Assembly (NCBI GenBank): GCA_947503175.1
Contig: CANNCO010000004.1
Span: 186,001 to 250,000, forward strand
Source: an uncultured Paracoccaceae bacterium
GTDB lineage: Bacteria; Pseudomonadota; Alphaproteobacteria; Rhodobacterales; Rhodobacteraceae
Length of the DNA stretch: 64,000 bases
Direction: 5' to 3'
The notes under the pieces are model-generated. The model had not been told where the DNA came from and made no database searches. It saw nothing but the letters and a program-made list of their open reading frames with translations. A program made the translations under genes and the position numbers. This document shows positions 16,179-24,252 of the stretch, piece by piece; within the stretch, counting starts at the first letter, position 1, and each line of letters starts with the position of its first letter.

Positions 16179-17411
16179 TCATCCTTCCCACTGAACATCT
16201 ACCTTTGCAGGTACCCGGAACGAGATATTGTGCAGGTAATCGATATCCTGCCCCTCTTTCAGACGCATCTCCGGAAAACGCTTTATCAGTTCGCGAAGCA
16301 TGATCCCGAATTCGAGTTTCGCGAGTTGCGAGCCGAGGCAAAAGTGAATGCCAAAGCCAAAGCTCAGGTGATTGCGCGCATTCTTCCGCGCCACGTCGAA
16401 CCCGTCGCCATTCTCGAACACAGCCTCGTCACGGTTGGCAGAACCCATGATCAGAAGAATGTCGGAACCTTCCGGCACGGCCACACCTCCGATCTCGGTA
16501 TCCGCTTTGGCCCTGCGTCTCCAAGCGACGATGGAGGGCGAATAGCGCAGCACCTCTTCCGTCGCTGACTGGATCAGGGACGGGTCGGCACAAAGAGCCT
16601 CCCATTGCTTACGATCGGACATAAGGGAAACCACCCCGTTGGCCATCAATGTGGTGGTAGTCTCATGCCCTGCAAAAAGCACGGAATACATGACACCTGC
16701 GATTTCCTCGTCACTGATCTCTGCGCCTTCGATCTGAAGCCGCACCAGATCGGAGGGCAGATCGTCGCCCCGTTCGAGTTTACGCGCAGCCACGAGCGCC
16801 CGGCAGTAGGCCCAGTACTCGACCATCTTATGTGCATGCGGGATCTGTTCCTCATCGGTCAGATTGCCCCAAGTCAGAAGCGCTCGACTAACCGCCCAGT
16901 CCTTGACCTTCGGCACGTCTGCGTCCGGAATTCCCATCAGGGCGAAGAGCACGAGCGCGGGCACTTCATAGGCCACTTCGCGGAAGAAATCGCAGCCGCC
17001 CTGGGGGCCGACCTTATTCAACTGGCGGTCTATGATCTCCTCGATCTTCGGTTCGATCGACTTGAACCGCCTAGGCCCGAAACAGCCCTGAACGATCTTG
17101 CGAATGCGGGTGTGATCGGGGGGGACCCTTGCAGAAAGGCCGGAATAGGCGGTGAAACCGCCCTCCTTCATGATGCGCTTTCCCTCCTCGCACATCGGCC
17201 GCATCGGCGCCTGTGCATTCTCCGAAGAAAAGGTTTTCCAGTCGTCAAACACCGCCTTCACATCCGCATAGCGTGTGACAATGAAGTAGCCGGTGGGTTC
17301 GTGAAAGAAGACAGGCTGCTCCTCACGCAGACGCTCCCATTTATCGAAAGGAGCCTTGAGGTCGAACGGATCGAATCCGTCTTCCCCGCGGATGATTTCT
17401 GCAACGTTCAT
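16179..17411 (-). CDS. Cytochrome P450 (CreJ-like, aryl-phosphate methyl hydroxylase candidate)
   Basis: Soluble class I bacterial P450, 410 aa. The I-helix oxygen motif AGHETTTT (near residue 245), the ExxR in EEVLRYSP (near 282) and the heme loop FGFGIHFCLGSQLA with the cysteine ligand (near 354) are all present. The ATG at 17411 follows GGGAGGACTTGC, a strong ribosome binding site; the open frame upstream of it is not needed. As first gene of the operon with kinase, HD hydrolases, dehydrogenases, ferredoxin and reductase, it matches CreJ, which hydroxylates the methyl group of p-cresyl phosphate. The exact substrate is inferred. Confidence 0.87.
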   Translation of the reverse strand: MNVAEIIRGEDGFDPFDLKAPFDKWERLREEQPVFFHEPTGYFIVTRYADVKAVFDDWKTFSSENAQAPMRPMCEEGKRIMKEGGFTAYSGLSARVPPDHTRIRKIVQGCFGPRRFKSIEPKIEEIIDRQLNKVGPQGGCDFFREVAYEVPALVLFALMGIPDADVPKVKDWAVSRALLTWGNLTDEEQIPHAHKMVEYWAYCRALVAARKLERGDDLPSDLVRLQIEGAEISDEEIAGVMYSVLFAGHETTTTLMANGVVSLMSDRKQWEALCADPSLIQSATEEVLRYSPSIVAWRRRAKADTEIGGVAVPEGSDILLIMGSANRDEAVFENGDGFDVARKNARNHLSFGFGIHFCLGSQLAKLEFGIMLRELIKRFPEMRLKEGQDIDYLHNISFRVPAKVDVQWEG

Positions 17412-17470
17412 CGCAAGTCCTCCCATGATGTACGTCGTATGTCGTTTCAGATAGCAGACTAGCAATGTCG

Positions 17471-17488
17471 CTTTGGTTTTTCTTTGGT
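17471..17488. promoter_or_regulatory. SARP-type heptamer direct repeat upstream of the P450 operon
   Basis: Plus strand reads CTTTGGT-tttt-CTTTGGT: two identical heptamers with a 4-bp spacer, an 11-bp period. On the sense strand of the operon this is ACCAAAG-AAAA-ACCAAAG, 60 nt upstream of the P450 ATG. A TAGTCT hexamer follows 9 nt after the last heptamer, a possible -10 element. SARP activators bind exactly such repeats next to the -10 element. The same repeat occurs before the tmo operon. Confidence 0.7.
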
Positions 17489-17497
17489 CTTCATATT

Positions 17498-17511
17498 TTG
17501 TTATCGAACAA
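17498..17511. promoter_or_regulatory. Inverted repeat TTGTT-ATCG-AACAA
   Basis: A perfect 5-bp inverted repeat with a 4-bp self-complementary-like centre lies 9 bp upstream (in operon sense) of the heptamer repeat. It could be an operator for a second regulator acting on the P450 operon. No protein can be assigned from sequence alone. Confidence 0.35.
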
Positions 17512-17909
17512 TGGCTTGCAAAGTTTTGCACGACTTCAGTATCATCTGCGCCGCCTTATACACTTAGATTCTGGAATACCTGACTATGACGGGAAGGAGT
17601 GTTCTCGGCACCATGCTAACCGTGGCACCTCCGAATCGTCCTTGGGCCGCTCCCGCCCAGAAAGGAGCGTTTCGTTTGGAAGGCGCTTGATGTGCTGACG
17701 CCCACTGAGCGGCTTTCTACAGGAGTCGCCGCCCGGACAATATCAGGGCAGTGAATGTGTATTGCAGATGGCGCACGCCGGTATCCCCAAGAAGCTCAGG
17801 CGACGGCCACTAAGGACAAGGCTACCTGCGCGAGTAGGCATGACTGGTCCGAGTCCGCTATTGAAGCCCTGAGCCTAAGGTTTTTGCGCTTGTAGGGGTA
17901 TCTCTGCTG
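17512..17909. other. Intergenic region between regulator and P450 promoter
   Basis: About 400 nt with stop codons in all frames and no recognisable protein, RNA or repeat. It separates the 3' end of the SARP-like regulator gene from the P450 operon promoter. Confidence 0.5.
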
Positions 17910-19403
17910 TCATTTTACCAGAGATTGAAAAATCTTCTTAAGCTCTGCACTGCGCGGGCGATCATCAAATCGGGAAAGCGACTCGGCATAGAGCGCGTAT
18001 TGGCGTTCAATAGCTTCGCGCCGCCCCTGCGCGGCAAAAACCAACATTGCCTCTTCATGAGCGAACTCCGCAAGCGGGTCTATCTTCAATGCTTTCTGGC
18101 AATGGCTGAGCGCCGCGGAGTATTCGGCTCTTTCGCGGTAGATCCGTGCCGCATCGCGTTGAACTTTCAGGAACATGTCGCGCAACCAGTACCGGCGTGT
18201 CCAGCACCAGTCGCGCTCTTGATCATCGACATATTCCGAAGGAATGTCTTCAAAGAGGTCACCTGAGTAGAGGCGGTCCGCCGCGCGCAGGCAGACGAGT
18301 GCTTCGTCCAGATCACGCGCCGTGATGTGACTCTGTGACTGTCGGCAAAGCTGTTCGAATGCGGAGATATCGAGCCAACTGCGATCAGGTGGTGCGAGGA
18401 TATAGCTGGCACCGTCGCGCAGCACGTACCCCGAGTTCTCGTTCCGGCTCGAACCCTGTAATGCCTGACGGAGCGCGCGCACAGTATGGTAAAGCCGGTT
18501 GCGTGCTGCCTCTGCGTTTTCCGCACTGGGCCAAAGAAGATCGGCAAGGTCGTCCGAACGTGCGCCTTTGCCACCTTGTTGCAAGAGATACGCAAAAAGT
18601 GTCTTGGTTTTCATCCTCGCGCCGCCAGGTACCGCCCAATTAACCTGGCTGCCGTTTGCACGGTAGATACGTAACCGACCGAAACAGCGGATCTTCCAGC
18701 GTTCGCGGAGGTTTTCTCCGGGGATTGTCGGTTCGTCTGAGCGTCGGTTGAGGAGCCACATCGGGTCAGCTCCTTCGGCCGCATGCCTATCGGCACTGGG
18801 GCTATCGCGAACCAAACTGGGAGCAATGCCGCCAAGCCAGAAGTTGACCTGCTCGCGCAGCGTACCCTTGGCATAAAGCGGGGGTGGCAGCCAGTGAGGG
18901 TTAGGCGTGATACCCTCCGCCGCAAGCACCACGGGGTGACCGCGCAGTGCCGCAAGAAGATGTTCGTCGATAAGCAGGCTTCGGTTGTAAAGCGAGACTA
19001 TCGGGCGATTGGCCTCCTCGGCGAGTCTCTGGGCTATCGCCATCCAGCCCTCGAAATTTGCAGTAGCCGAGGCGGTTTGAAGTCCCCAGCCCATGTCTAC
19101 GGTGAGTACGGTTCCTTTCGGAGTTTCGGCCAGCCTTCCGGCGAGCTCCTTCTCGACGACGGAAAAGGAGATTGGAACTCGTTCGAAACCGAGTTCTTCT
19201 ACCGAAATCGGCTGTGGTCTAAATCCGTCAATCACGGCGTTCCGGCCAGTACGCGTCTGCGGCAGCGGCCCCACATGCAGAACTCCCGTTGCGTTCAGAT
19301 GTGCCTTGGCCAAGCGGACGGAGCTTCGTAAGAGCTCACTCTGTTTTGCGCCAAAAAAGGCAAAGCTCTGGGAGTTCGAGGGCGTTTTTTTTCTGCCTGC
19401 CAT
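17910..19403 (-). CDS. MEDS/SARP-like transcriptional activator
   Basis: 497-aa regulator of unusual make-up. Residues about 35-190 resemble the MEDS sensory domain (DcmR type), ending in LRGHPVVLAAEGITPNPHWLPP. Residues about 237-340 are an OmpR/PhoB-type winged helix (CFGRLRIYRANG..., LLWPSAENAEAARNRLYHTVRALRQAL), and residues about 345-490 are a bacterial transcriptional activator (BTAD) helical domain, ending CQKALKIDPLAEFAHEEAMLVFAAQGRR. The last two make the SARP architecture. It lies between the tmo-like and cre-like operons on the same strand, and both carry SARP-type heptamer repeats, so it is their probable activator. The effector, perhaps toluene or p-cresol, is unknown. Confidence 0.78.
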   Translation of the reverse strand: MAGRKKTPSNSQSFAFFGAKQSELLRSSVRLAKAHLNATGVLHVGPLPQTRTGRNAVIDGFRPQPISVEELGFERVPISFSVVEKELAGRLAETPKGTVLTVDMGWGLQTASATANFEGWMAIAQRLAEEANRPIVSLYNRSLLIDEHLLAALRGHPVVLAAEGITPNPHWLPPPLYAKGTLREQVNFWLGGIAPSLVRDSPSADRHAAEGADPMWLLNRRSDEPTIPGENLRERWKIRCFGRLRIYRANGSQVNWAVPGGARMKTKTLFAYLLQQGGKGARSDDLADLLWPSAENAEAARNRLYHTVRALRQALQGSSRNENSGYVLRDGASYILAPPDRSWLDISAFEQLCRQSQSHITARDLDEALVCLRAADRLYSGDLFEDIPSEYVDDQERDWCWTRRYWLRDMFLKVQRDAARIYRERAEYSAALSHCQKALKIDPLAEFAHEEAMLVFAAQGRREAIERQYALYAESLSRFDDRPRSAELKKIFQSLVK

Positions 19404-19497
19404 GCGGCATCAAATCAATCAGAGCAACTCAAGACAAGCAGCGTTTTCGGTTCCCGTACAGGCTTTCTGCCCAGCAAGGGGGTCCCGGCCGATGCGA

Positions 19498-20151
19498 TCA
19501 AAATCGACGGACCCAACCTGCGTGTAGAATAAGTGGATCAAGGTCGATCTTCGCATCTATCGGCGCACCGCCGAGCGAGACTGCGTTGCCCGTGGCAGTT
19601 GTGTTTACGAAGACCTTGTTGGCCGAGAAGAAAAAGCCGTCCGTCTCATTCATCATATAGTCAAAGCCAAATCGCAGTACTGCGCCGAAGGCATTGTCAG
19701 CCTTCAGGTTGGAAATTCCGCTATCCGCCGTATCAAAGACAATCGTGTAGTTGATGCCTGCCCCAACGAAAGGTTGGAACTTGCCCTTCGTCGGTATGTG
19801 ATAGTTGGCCGCCAAAATCAGCGGGCCGTAGGTCACGTCGCCGACGGTTACACCGCTCAGTGGCCCGGTGCCTTCAATTGTCGTGGTCGGGGGCACGCCA
19901 GCGACCGCGACAACCGAGAATGTATCAGTGAAGCGGTATCCAAGGCCAACTCCAAGGGTGACATTGTCCGAGAGCGTTGCGCTCGCGCCTGGGATCGTGC
20001 TGCCACCTGCCGAAATGCTGGCACCCTCGGAAAAGGTAACACTAGCCGGTCCCAACTGGAGATACCAACCGAGCTTGGTCTCGTCGGCGGCCGCTGGGAC
20101 TGCCAGTACTAACCCCAACAAAGCAATGGGCATTGCAATTTGTTTGTTCAT
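19498..20151 (-). CDS. OmpW-family outer membrane protein
   Basis: A 217-aa protein with a Sec signal peptide (MNKQIAMPIALLGLVLAVPAAA-D), then alternating strands of an 8-stranded barrel and a C-terminal aromatic residue (HAGWVRRF), the outer-membrane sorting signal. OmpW-type barrels take up small hydrophobic molecules, and related proteins often sit in hydrocarbon operons. It is the last gene of the monooxygenase operon, so it probably aids entry of the aromatic substrate. The start at 20151 is chosen for the signal peptide and overlaps the ferredoxin stop by 4 nt. Confidence 0.82.
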   Translation of the reverse strand: MNKQIAMPIALLGLVLAVPAAADETKLGWYLQLGPASVTFSEGASISAGGSTIPGASATLSDNVTLGVGLGYRFTDTFSVVAVAGVPPTTTIEGTGPLSGVTVGDVTYGPLILAANYHIPTKGKFQPFVGAGINYTIVFDTADSGISNLKADNAFGAVLRFGFDYMMNETDGFFFSANKVFVNTTATGNAVSLGGAPIDAKIDLDPLILHAGWVRRF

Positions 20152-20600
20152 TTGTCTTTCTTCCCTTGACTGTTGACATTGCACTCTGCAACCCGCTCCG
20201 GCGGGTTTGCCCGACCGCGCCGAAACCCGCCTCGCGATCCCGGCGGATAGGCACGGGCGAGTTGGTTGAGTGCTATGCGGTGTTGTGTCATCGCACGGCG
20301 GGTCTTGTGGACATCCTGTGTCAAAACAAGATCCGACAGCGGTCGCGATGAGCAGAGCAGGACGAAGCCTGCCGTGGAGTCTTCTGGGTAGTTCGTGAGC
20401 GCGGCTGTGCGGTCAACCTCTCCCTCGACCAGTTGTGCGGCGCAAGCGAGACACCAGCCCTGTTCGCAGATGTATGGACTTTCGATGCCGGCATCCTGCA
20501 TCGCGTAGAGCAAGAATTCGTCCGAAGGTGCATCCAGACAAAAGACGCCGTCAGGTCGCCGGAGGGTCACATGGAATAGCTGGGGAGCGGTTTTGTTCAT
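20148..20600 (-). CDS. Plant-type [2Fe-2S] ferredoxin
   Basis: A 150-aa ferredoxin with chloroplast-type cluster spacing C-X4-C-X2-C in ICEQGWCLAC and the fourth cysteine in FVLLCSSRP. About 50 residues follow the domain (ALNQLARAYPPGSRGGF...), longer than usual and without a known motif. ATG at 20600 gives MNKTAPQLF; a GTG at 20612 is an alternative that overlaps the DUF5519 stop. The tmo system already has its own Rieske ferredoxin, so this one may feed another enzyme or, like XylT, help reactivate an oxygenase. The role is unknown. Confidence 0.8.
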   Translation of the reverse strand: MNKTAPQLFHVTLRRPDGVFCLDAPSDEFLLYAMQDAGIESPYICEQGWCLACAAQLVEGEVDRTAALTNYPEDSTAGFVLLCSSRPLSDLVLTQDVHKTRRAMTQHRIALNQLARAYPPGSRGGFRRGRANPPERVAECNVNSQGKKDK

Positions 20601-20608
20601 CGTCTCGA

Positions 20609-21160
20609 TCACCAGCGGGTGTCGGGCAGGATCAGATCTCCGATCCGTCCCAAGGCATAGGCATGTGCGGCAATTGCGATGCGGCCGGCGACAGCAATCT
20701 CCGCATCATTGCGCGGTGCGTAGACGACCAGGCTTTGTGGCGGTACCGCCCCGGCCATGTACCGGGCAAAGGGATGGACCGTAGCCCAACCATGGTTCAC
20801 CACCCTCTGCGCCCAGTCCGGCCTCAGGCTCAGATGCATCGCGCCGGTCGGTTGAAGTGCAAGCCAACAACTTCCGCTAATGAAGGCCTCTGGCTGACCG
20901 CAGGCGAGTTCCTCGGTCAGGGCATATCCAAGTCCGGGCGCCTCGAAAGGACTGGGACATGTGAACACGCCCTCAAGCGCTAAAATCGCCTGTTTAAGCG
21001 CGTCAAGCGAGGGCTCGCTGGAGACTTGCTCCACCTGCTGGCAAGGCCATTTCGGCTCGATACGGGGCCGTGCACCCGATCGGCGCGCTAACCGTTTCAG
21101 GCCCGGCGGGAGAGGTATACCGGCTCCCGCAGCCGACCCGCGTCTAGCCGAAACTGTCAT
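20609..21160 (-). CDS. DUF5519 / luciferase-domain protein
   Basis: A 183-aa protein whose C-terminal half (residues about 105-180) matches the DUF5519 'luciferase' domain: MHLSLRPDWAQRVVNHGWA-T-V-H-P, then LVVYAPRNDAEIAVAGRIAIAAHAYA. The name is historical; no light reaction is implied. The function is unknown. It overlaps the upstream reductase by 17 nt, so it belongs to the monooxygenase operon. The N-terminal 40 residues are low in family features, so a later start is possible. Confidence 0.6.
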   Translation of the reverse strand: MTVSARRGSAAGAGIPLPPGLKRLARRSGARPRIEPKWPCQQVEQVSSEPSLDALKQAILALEGVFTCPSPFEAPGLGYALTEELACGQPEAFISGSCWLALQPTGAMHLSLRPDWAQRVVNHGWATVHPFARYMAGAVPPQSLVVYAPRNDAEIAVAGRIAIAAHAYALGRIGDLILPDTRW

Positions 21161-22133
21161 AGCGAATCCGGGTAATCGGCACCCCAGCGTCTTTGAGACG
21201 ACCCTTTACCGCATCGACCATCGCAGGAGGGCCAGCCACATAGAATTCAGTGTCGGCGGGGTCAAAGCTGGTTGCGGCGATTGCGTCTGTCGGACGACCG
21301 GAAGAAAGCGTCGTCTCGCCTGAATACTCCTCGACGTGGGGCCGGTAGCACGCGCCCGGCACCTGGGCCACCGTCGCGGCGAGCTCGGCCCCCGCGGCAA
21401 GGTCCTCCGGCCTGCGGGCACAGTAGATCACGTCTATTGGTGCGGCGAAATCGATGTCATCGCGCACCGCTTGGCGGATAAGCGCGAGGATCGGCGAGAC
21501 ACCCGTGCCCCCGGCGACGAAGACCTTTCGCCCAGGGCGCGGGTTGAGTGTACAAGTACCGAACGGGGCCTCCAGCGTCAGCACGTCCCCCGGCGCCATA
21601 GCCGCGAGTGCAGCCGAGCCAGAACCGCCAGAATAGCGCTTGGAAATGAACTGCAGAGTGTGATCGCCCGGAAGACTGCACATTGAGTAGGCCCGTCGGA
21701 GCCTCGGCCCGAGGTGAAGAATCGCGTACTGTCCGGGGAGAAAATCTGCCTCCACCTCGGTGCGGAAGGTGAAGCGGCGCACCTCCGGCGCCAGCTCCTC
21801 CACTGAAACCAACTCGGCGCGAAGTGCTTGATCAGGCACGGGGAGCGGCGGAGACGCAGCGGGCGACAGCCGGATCGTGAGGTCACTTCGCGCCATCGAT
21901 TGGCAACCGATGATCCGCCCGGTGCGGGCGTCCCGCGGGCTGATCGCCGGAGCGTTCGGAAACAGAAGTTCAGTTTCGCCCGAGACGAGCGTTACCTTGC
22001 ACGTACTGCAGTTCCCCCAGCCGCATTCGTGCGGCAGGCCGAAACCTGCGCGCCGTGCGGCCTCGAGGAGCGTTTCTTCGGGATTGGCGTCGAAGCACGG
22101 CCCATCGGGCACGATGGTGACGGTGTAACTCAT
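21144..22133 (-). CDS. tmoF: Aromatic monooxygenase NADH:ferredoxin reductase TmoF
   Basis: Reductase of the multicomponent monooxygenase, 329 aa. The N-terminal plant-type ferredoxin domain has CGWGNCSTC and a later GCQS cysteine. The FAD domain follows with RRAYSMCSLPGD and the NAD domain with VFVAGGTGVSPILALI. It transfers electrons from NADH to the Rieske ferredoxin. The ATG at 22133 (MSYTVTIVPDG) is preferred over the frame opening 54 nt upstream. It is sixth in the gene order A-B-C-D-E-F, identical to tmoABCDEF of Pseudomonas mendocina and to isoprene/alkene monooxygenases, which remain alternatives for the whole operon. Confidence 0.85.
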   Translation of the reverse strand: MSYTVTIVPDGPCFDANPEETLLEAARRAGFGLPHECGWGNCSTCKVTLVSGETELLFPNAPAISPRDARTGRIIGCQSMARSDLTIRLSPAASPPLPVPDQALRAELVSVEELAPEVRRFTFRTEVEADFLPGQYAILHLGPRLRRAYSMCSLPGDHTLQFISKRYSGGSGSAALAAMAPGDVLTLEAPFGTCTLNPRPGRKVFVAGGTGVSPILALIRQAVRDDIDFAAPIDVIYCARRPEDLAAGAELAATVAQVPGACYRPHVEEYSGETTLSSGRPTDAIAATSFDPADTEFYVAGPPAMVDAVKGRLKDAGVPITRIRYDSFG

Positions 22134-22183
22134 TGGATCGTCCTGAATGAGGGGGCCGACGGACGCACCGTCGGCCCGGCCGC

Positions 22184-23206
22184 TCACAACCCGCAGGAGG
22201 CAACGAACCTGCTCTGCGCCGCAAGCGTACGTTCAGTGATGGCATCGGCGCTATCCGCTCCAGGCGCTTGTGCGAAGCCTTCTGCAATTCCCCGAGCGGC
22301 CTTCTCACCCAGCGGCAACCAATTTGAAGCGAGCGAGCGCAGCAGTTCGTCATTGCCCTCTCCATGCTCCACAGCGTAGCGCACAAAGCCCTTGGTGTTA
22401 TCTACCGCGTAGGCCTCATCGTACGTGCGGAAATCATCGTGGAGCATCGACAACAGCCGATCATCATTGGCTTCGGCAATCAAGGCGAGTTCCGTGTTGA
22501 ACAAGTGATCGAAGATCGGGCGCAGCACCAACTGCCGTGACGCGAATGCCTCGCTGAAGTCATAGGCGCACAGCTGCTTCTCGATCAGTTCCCTGAGACC
22601 CTGCCAAGTCTCGCCACCGGTCCAAATGGCGCGGGCATGTTGACTGTCGGCTAGGATTGGCCGCTCGGTATCCATCGCCAAGACCTGGGCCAGATAGGCT
22701 TGACGCTGCACCCGGCGCATCTCGTTGGCCATCTGGAAGTAAAAAGTGTTGGTGACAAAGGCCGAGGGTGCCATCTGGCCGAGATAAACGGCACTCATCT
22801 GTTGGGCGTGGCCTGCAAAGCGTACGGACAGATAATAGTCGCCAAGGAACTCCAACCAAGCGGGGGCCAAGTTTTCGTAATGGGATCGGGCCTCGAACTC
22901 GTCGATCAGGTTGTCGCAGTAAACCTCGCGGTCTTTCTGATCCTCAACGTAGCGCCGATAAGTATAGGCGCGGGTGTCACGATAACCTTCCCAGTCCTCA
23001 ACTGCCGCGATGAGAGTGGAACCCTCTCGGTTCGTCTTGTAAAAAACATTGATTCCCCAGTCTTCCGACAGCTCAAACGGAGCCGGCTCGTTGCGAAAGT
23101 GGTTGTGGAACATGTAGGTCACGGCCTCATATTCCGATGGCACGCGGCGCTCGGTCCAGAGGCTCCACGGCTGCTTGCGTTTTCGCGATTTCGAATTGGT
23201 GATCAT
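22184..23206 (-). CDS. tmoE: Aromatic monooxygenase hydroxylase beta subunit TmoE
   Basis: Beta subunit of the diiron hydroxylase, 340 aa. It belongs to the ferritin-like soluble-diiron-monooxygenase beta family but keeps no metal site, as is normal. Recognisable stretches: KQPWSLWTERRVPSEYEAVTY at the N-terminus and APSAFVTNTFYFQMANEMRR near residue 160. It packs against TmoA and TmoB to build the (alpha-beta-gamma)2 hydroxylase. It lies 35 nt behind tmoD and 50 nt before tmoF. Confidence 0.88.
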   Translation of the reverse strand: MITNSKSRKRKQPWSLWTERRVPSEYEAVTYMFHNHFRNEPAPFELSEDWGINVFYKTNREGSTLIAAVEDWEGYRDTRAYTYRRYVEDQKDREVYCDNLIDEFEARSHYENLAPAWLEFLGDYYLSVRFAGHAQQMSAVYLGQMAPSAFVTNTFYFQMANEMRRVQRQAYLAQVLAMDTERPILADSQHARAIWTGGETWQGLRELIEKQLCAYDFSEAFASRQLVLRPIFDHLFNTELALIAEANDDRLLSMLHDDFRTYDEAYAVDNTKGFVRYAVEHGEGNDELLRSLASNWLPLGEKAARGIAEGFAQAPGADSADAITERTLAAQSRFVASCGL

Positions 23207-23241
23207 TTCTAGTCTTCCTCCCTAGCCCGCAAGGGGCGTTA

Positions 23242-23538
23242 TCAGTGAAGGGCCCACTCCCAACGGTCGTCCATCGTGTTCAGACGGCCCGCGAACGAGA
23301 CGAGGCTCGGCTCGAGTTCGGACAACCGGAATGGCCGACCAAGCATCTCCACCATGCTGTCTTCGGTGAGCACCATTGAGTGTTCGGTCTGAATGCGGAC
23401 ATAGCCCGAGCGATCGTCGATGAGAATCTCGCTGTCCGGGTTGTCTTGCTCGGCAGCGCCGATCACAGCGTCAATGATGTCGTCGTCCATTCCACGGATG
23501 ATCGGTCCGACCAGCTTCTTGGTTTTCTCTTCTGCCAT
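23242..23538 (-). CDS. tmoD: Monooxygenase effector/regulatory protein TmoD
   Basis: A 98-aa effector protein of the MmoB/DmpM/TmoD family, without cofactor. It binds the hydroxylase and tunes rate and regioselectivity. Family signs: KLVGPIIRGMDDDIIDAVIGAAEQDNP near the N-terminus and the conserved GYVRIQTE. It lies between the Rieske ferredoxin and the beta subunit, the standard tmo position. Confidence 0.87.
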   Translation of the reverse strand: MAEEKTKKLVGPIIRGMDDDIIDAVIGAAEQDNPDSEILIDDRSGYVRIQTEHSMVLTEDSMVEMLGRPFRLSELEPSLVSFAGRLNTMDDRWEWALH

Positions 23539-23549
23539 TTGGGATCTCC

Positions 23550-23921
23550 TCAGGCGTCTTCGGCTTCGTGGCGCAGACGACGCAGACGCCCGTCGGTCGG
23601 CACACCAATCAGGACATTCTCGCCCTCAAGTTTGACGTCGTATTGAAACAGACGGCAGCCGCTGGGGTTGATGCCTTTGCCGCAATCCATGTCGAACTGC
23701 CATTCATGCGCAGAACAGGTGATCGTCCCAGAATCGAAGTCGATATCACCGTCGGCCAGCAGGATTTCCTGATGTGGGCACATCCCTTGGAATGCCCGGA
23801 GTTCGCCGCCTTCCCGGTGAAGGATGATGACCACCTCGCCTTCGATCTCGACGTCAATGAAGTCACATTCCCAAAGGTCGTCGAGCGTGGTCGCCTGAAC
23901 CCAGTTTAGGTCATTCGACAT
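23550..23921 (-). CDS. tmoC: Rieske [2Fe-2S] ferredoxin TmoC
   Basis: A 123-aa Rieske ferredoxin that carries electrons from TmoF to the hydroxylase. The two cluster half-sites are CPHQEILLA and CSAHEW, giving C-X-H ... C-X2-H. The ATG at 23921 (MSNDLNWVQATTLDDLWECD) matches the usual N-terminus and overlaps the tmoB stop by 11 nt; the open frame 45 nt further upstream is discarded. Presence of a Rieske component separates the toluene/alkene monooxygenase group from phenol hydroxylases. Confidence 0.9.
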   Translation of the reverse strand: MSNDLNWVQATTLDDLWECDFIDVEIEGEVVIILHREGGELRAFQGMCPHQEILLADGDIDFDSGTITCSAHEWQFDMDCGKGINPSGCRLFQYDVKLEGENVLIGVPTDGRLRRLRHEAEDA

Positions 23922-24159
23922 ATCCGGCCTCAATGTAGTCCATCGGCCCGATACCACTGTCTGCAAAGCTCATATCGGGCGGCAACTGCTCATCGTTGAA
24001 CCAGATCGCCATTGGCGTTTGACGTTCAGCCACCCTGAGCCCCACCGAATGATGGGCAACCTTGGCAGCTACCGCGGCCATGTCATCACCGTCATCCACG
24101 GGGACAAGCTGTGTCAGGAAATCGCCTCGGAAGGCTGCCATCAAAGGGATCATCGCCAT
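23911..24159 (-). CDS. tmoB: Monooxygenase hydroxylase gamma subunit TmoB
   Basis: An 82-aa gamma subunit with a ubiquitin-like fold. It matches the TmoB pattern MAAFRGDFLTQLVPVDDGDDM, then KVAHHSVGLRV, and ends near DSGIGPMDYIEAGYVE. The start MAMIPLMAAFRG at 24159 gives the family's usual length of about 84 residues; the frame continues upstream another 42 nt without family features. Confidence 0.85.
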   Translation of the reverse strand: MAMIPLMAAFRGDFLTQLVPVDDGDDMAAVAAKVAHHSVGLRVAERQTPMAIWFNDEQLPPDMSFADSGIGPMDYIEAGYVE

Positions 24160-24252
24160 TCTTTCCTCCAATTCCTTGAGTGCCGGACAGACGCTCCGCA
24201 CCGTGCGGTGGCGCAGGCGTCTGCCTGTATTGTTGCTACGTCTTGCGACGAT

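Noticed and set aside
17511-17529. Sigma-54-like TGGC...TTGCA sequence
   Set aside because: Spacing between GG and GC is 13 instead of 10, and it points away from any gene.
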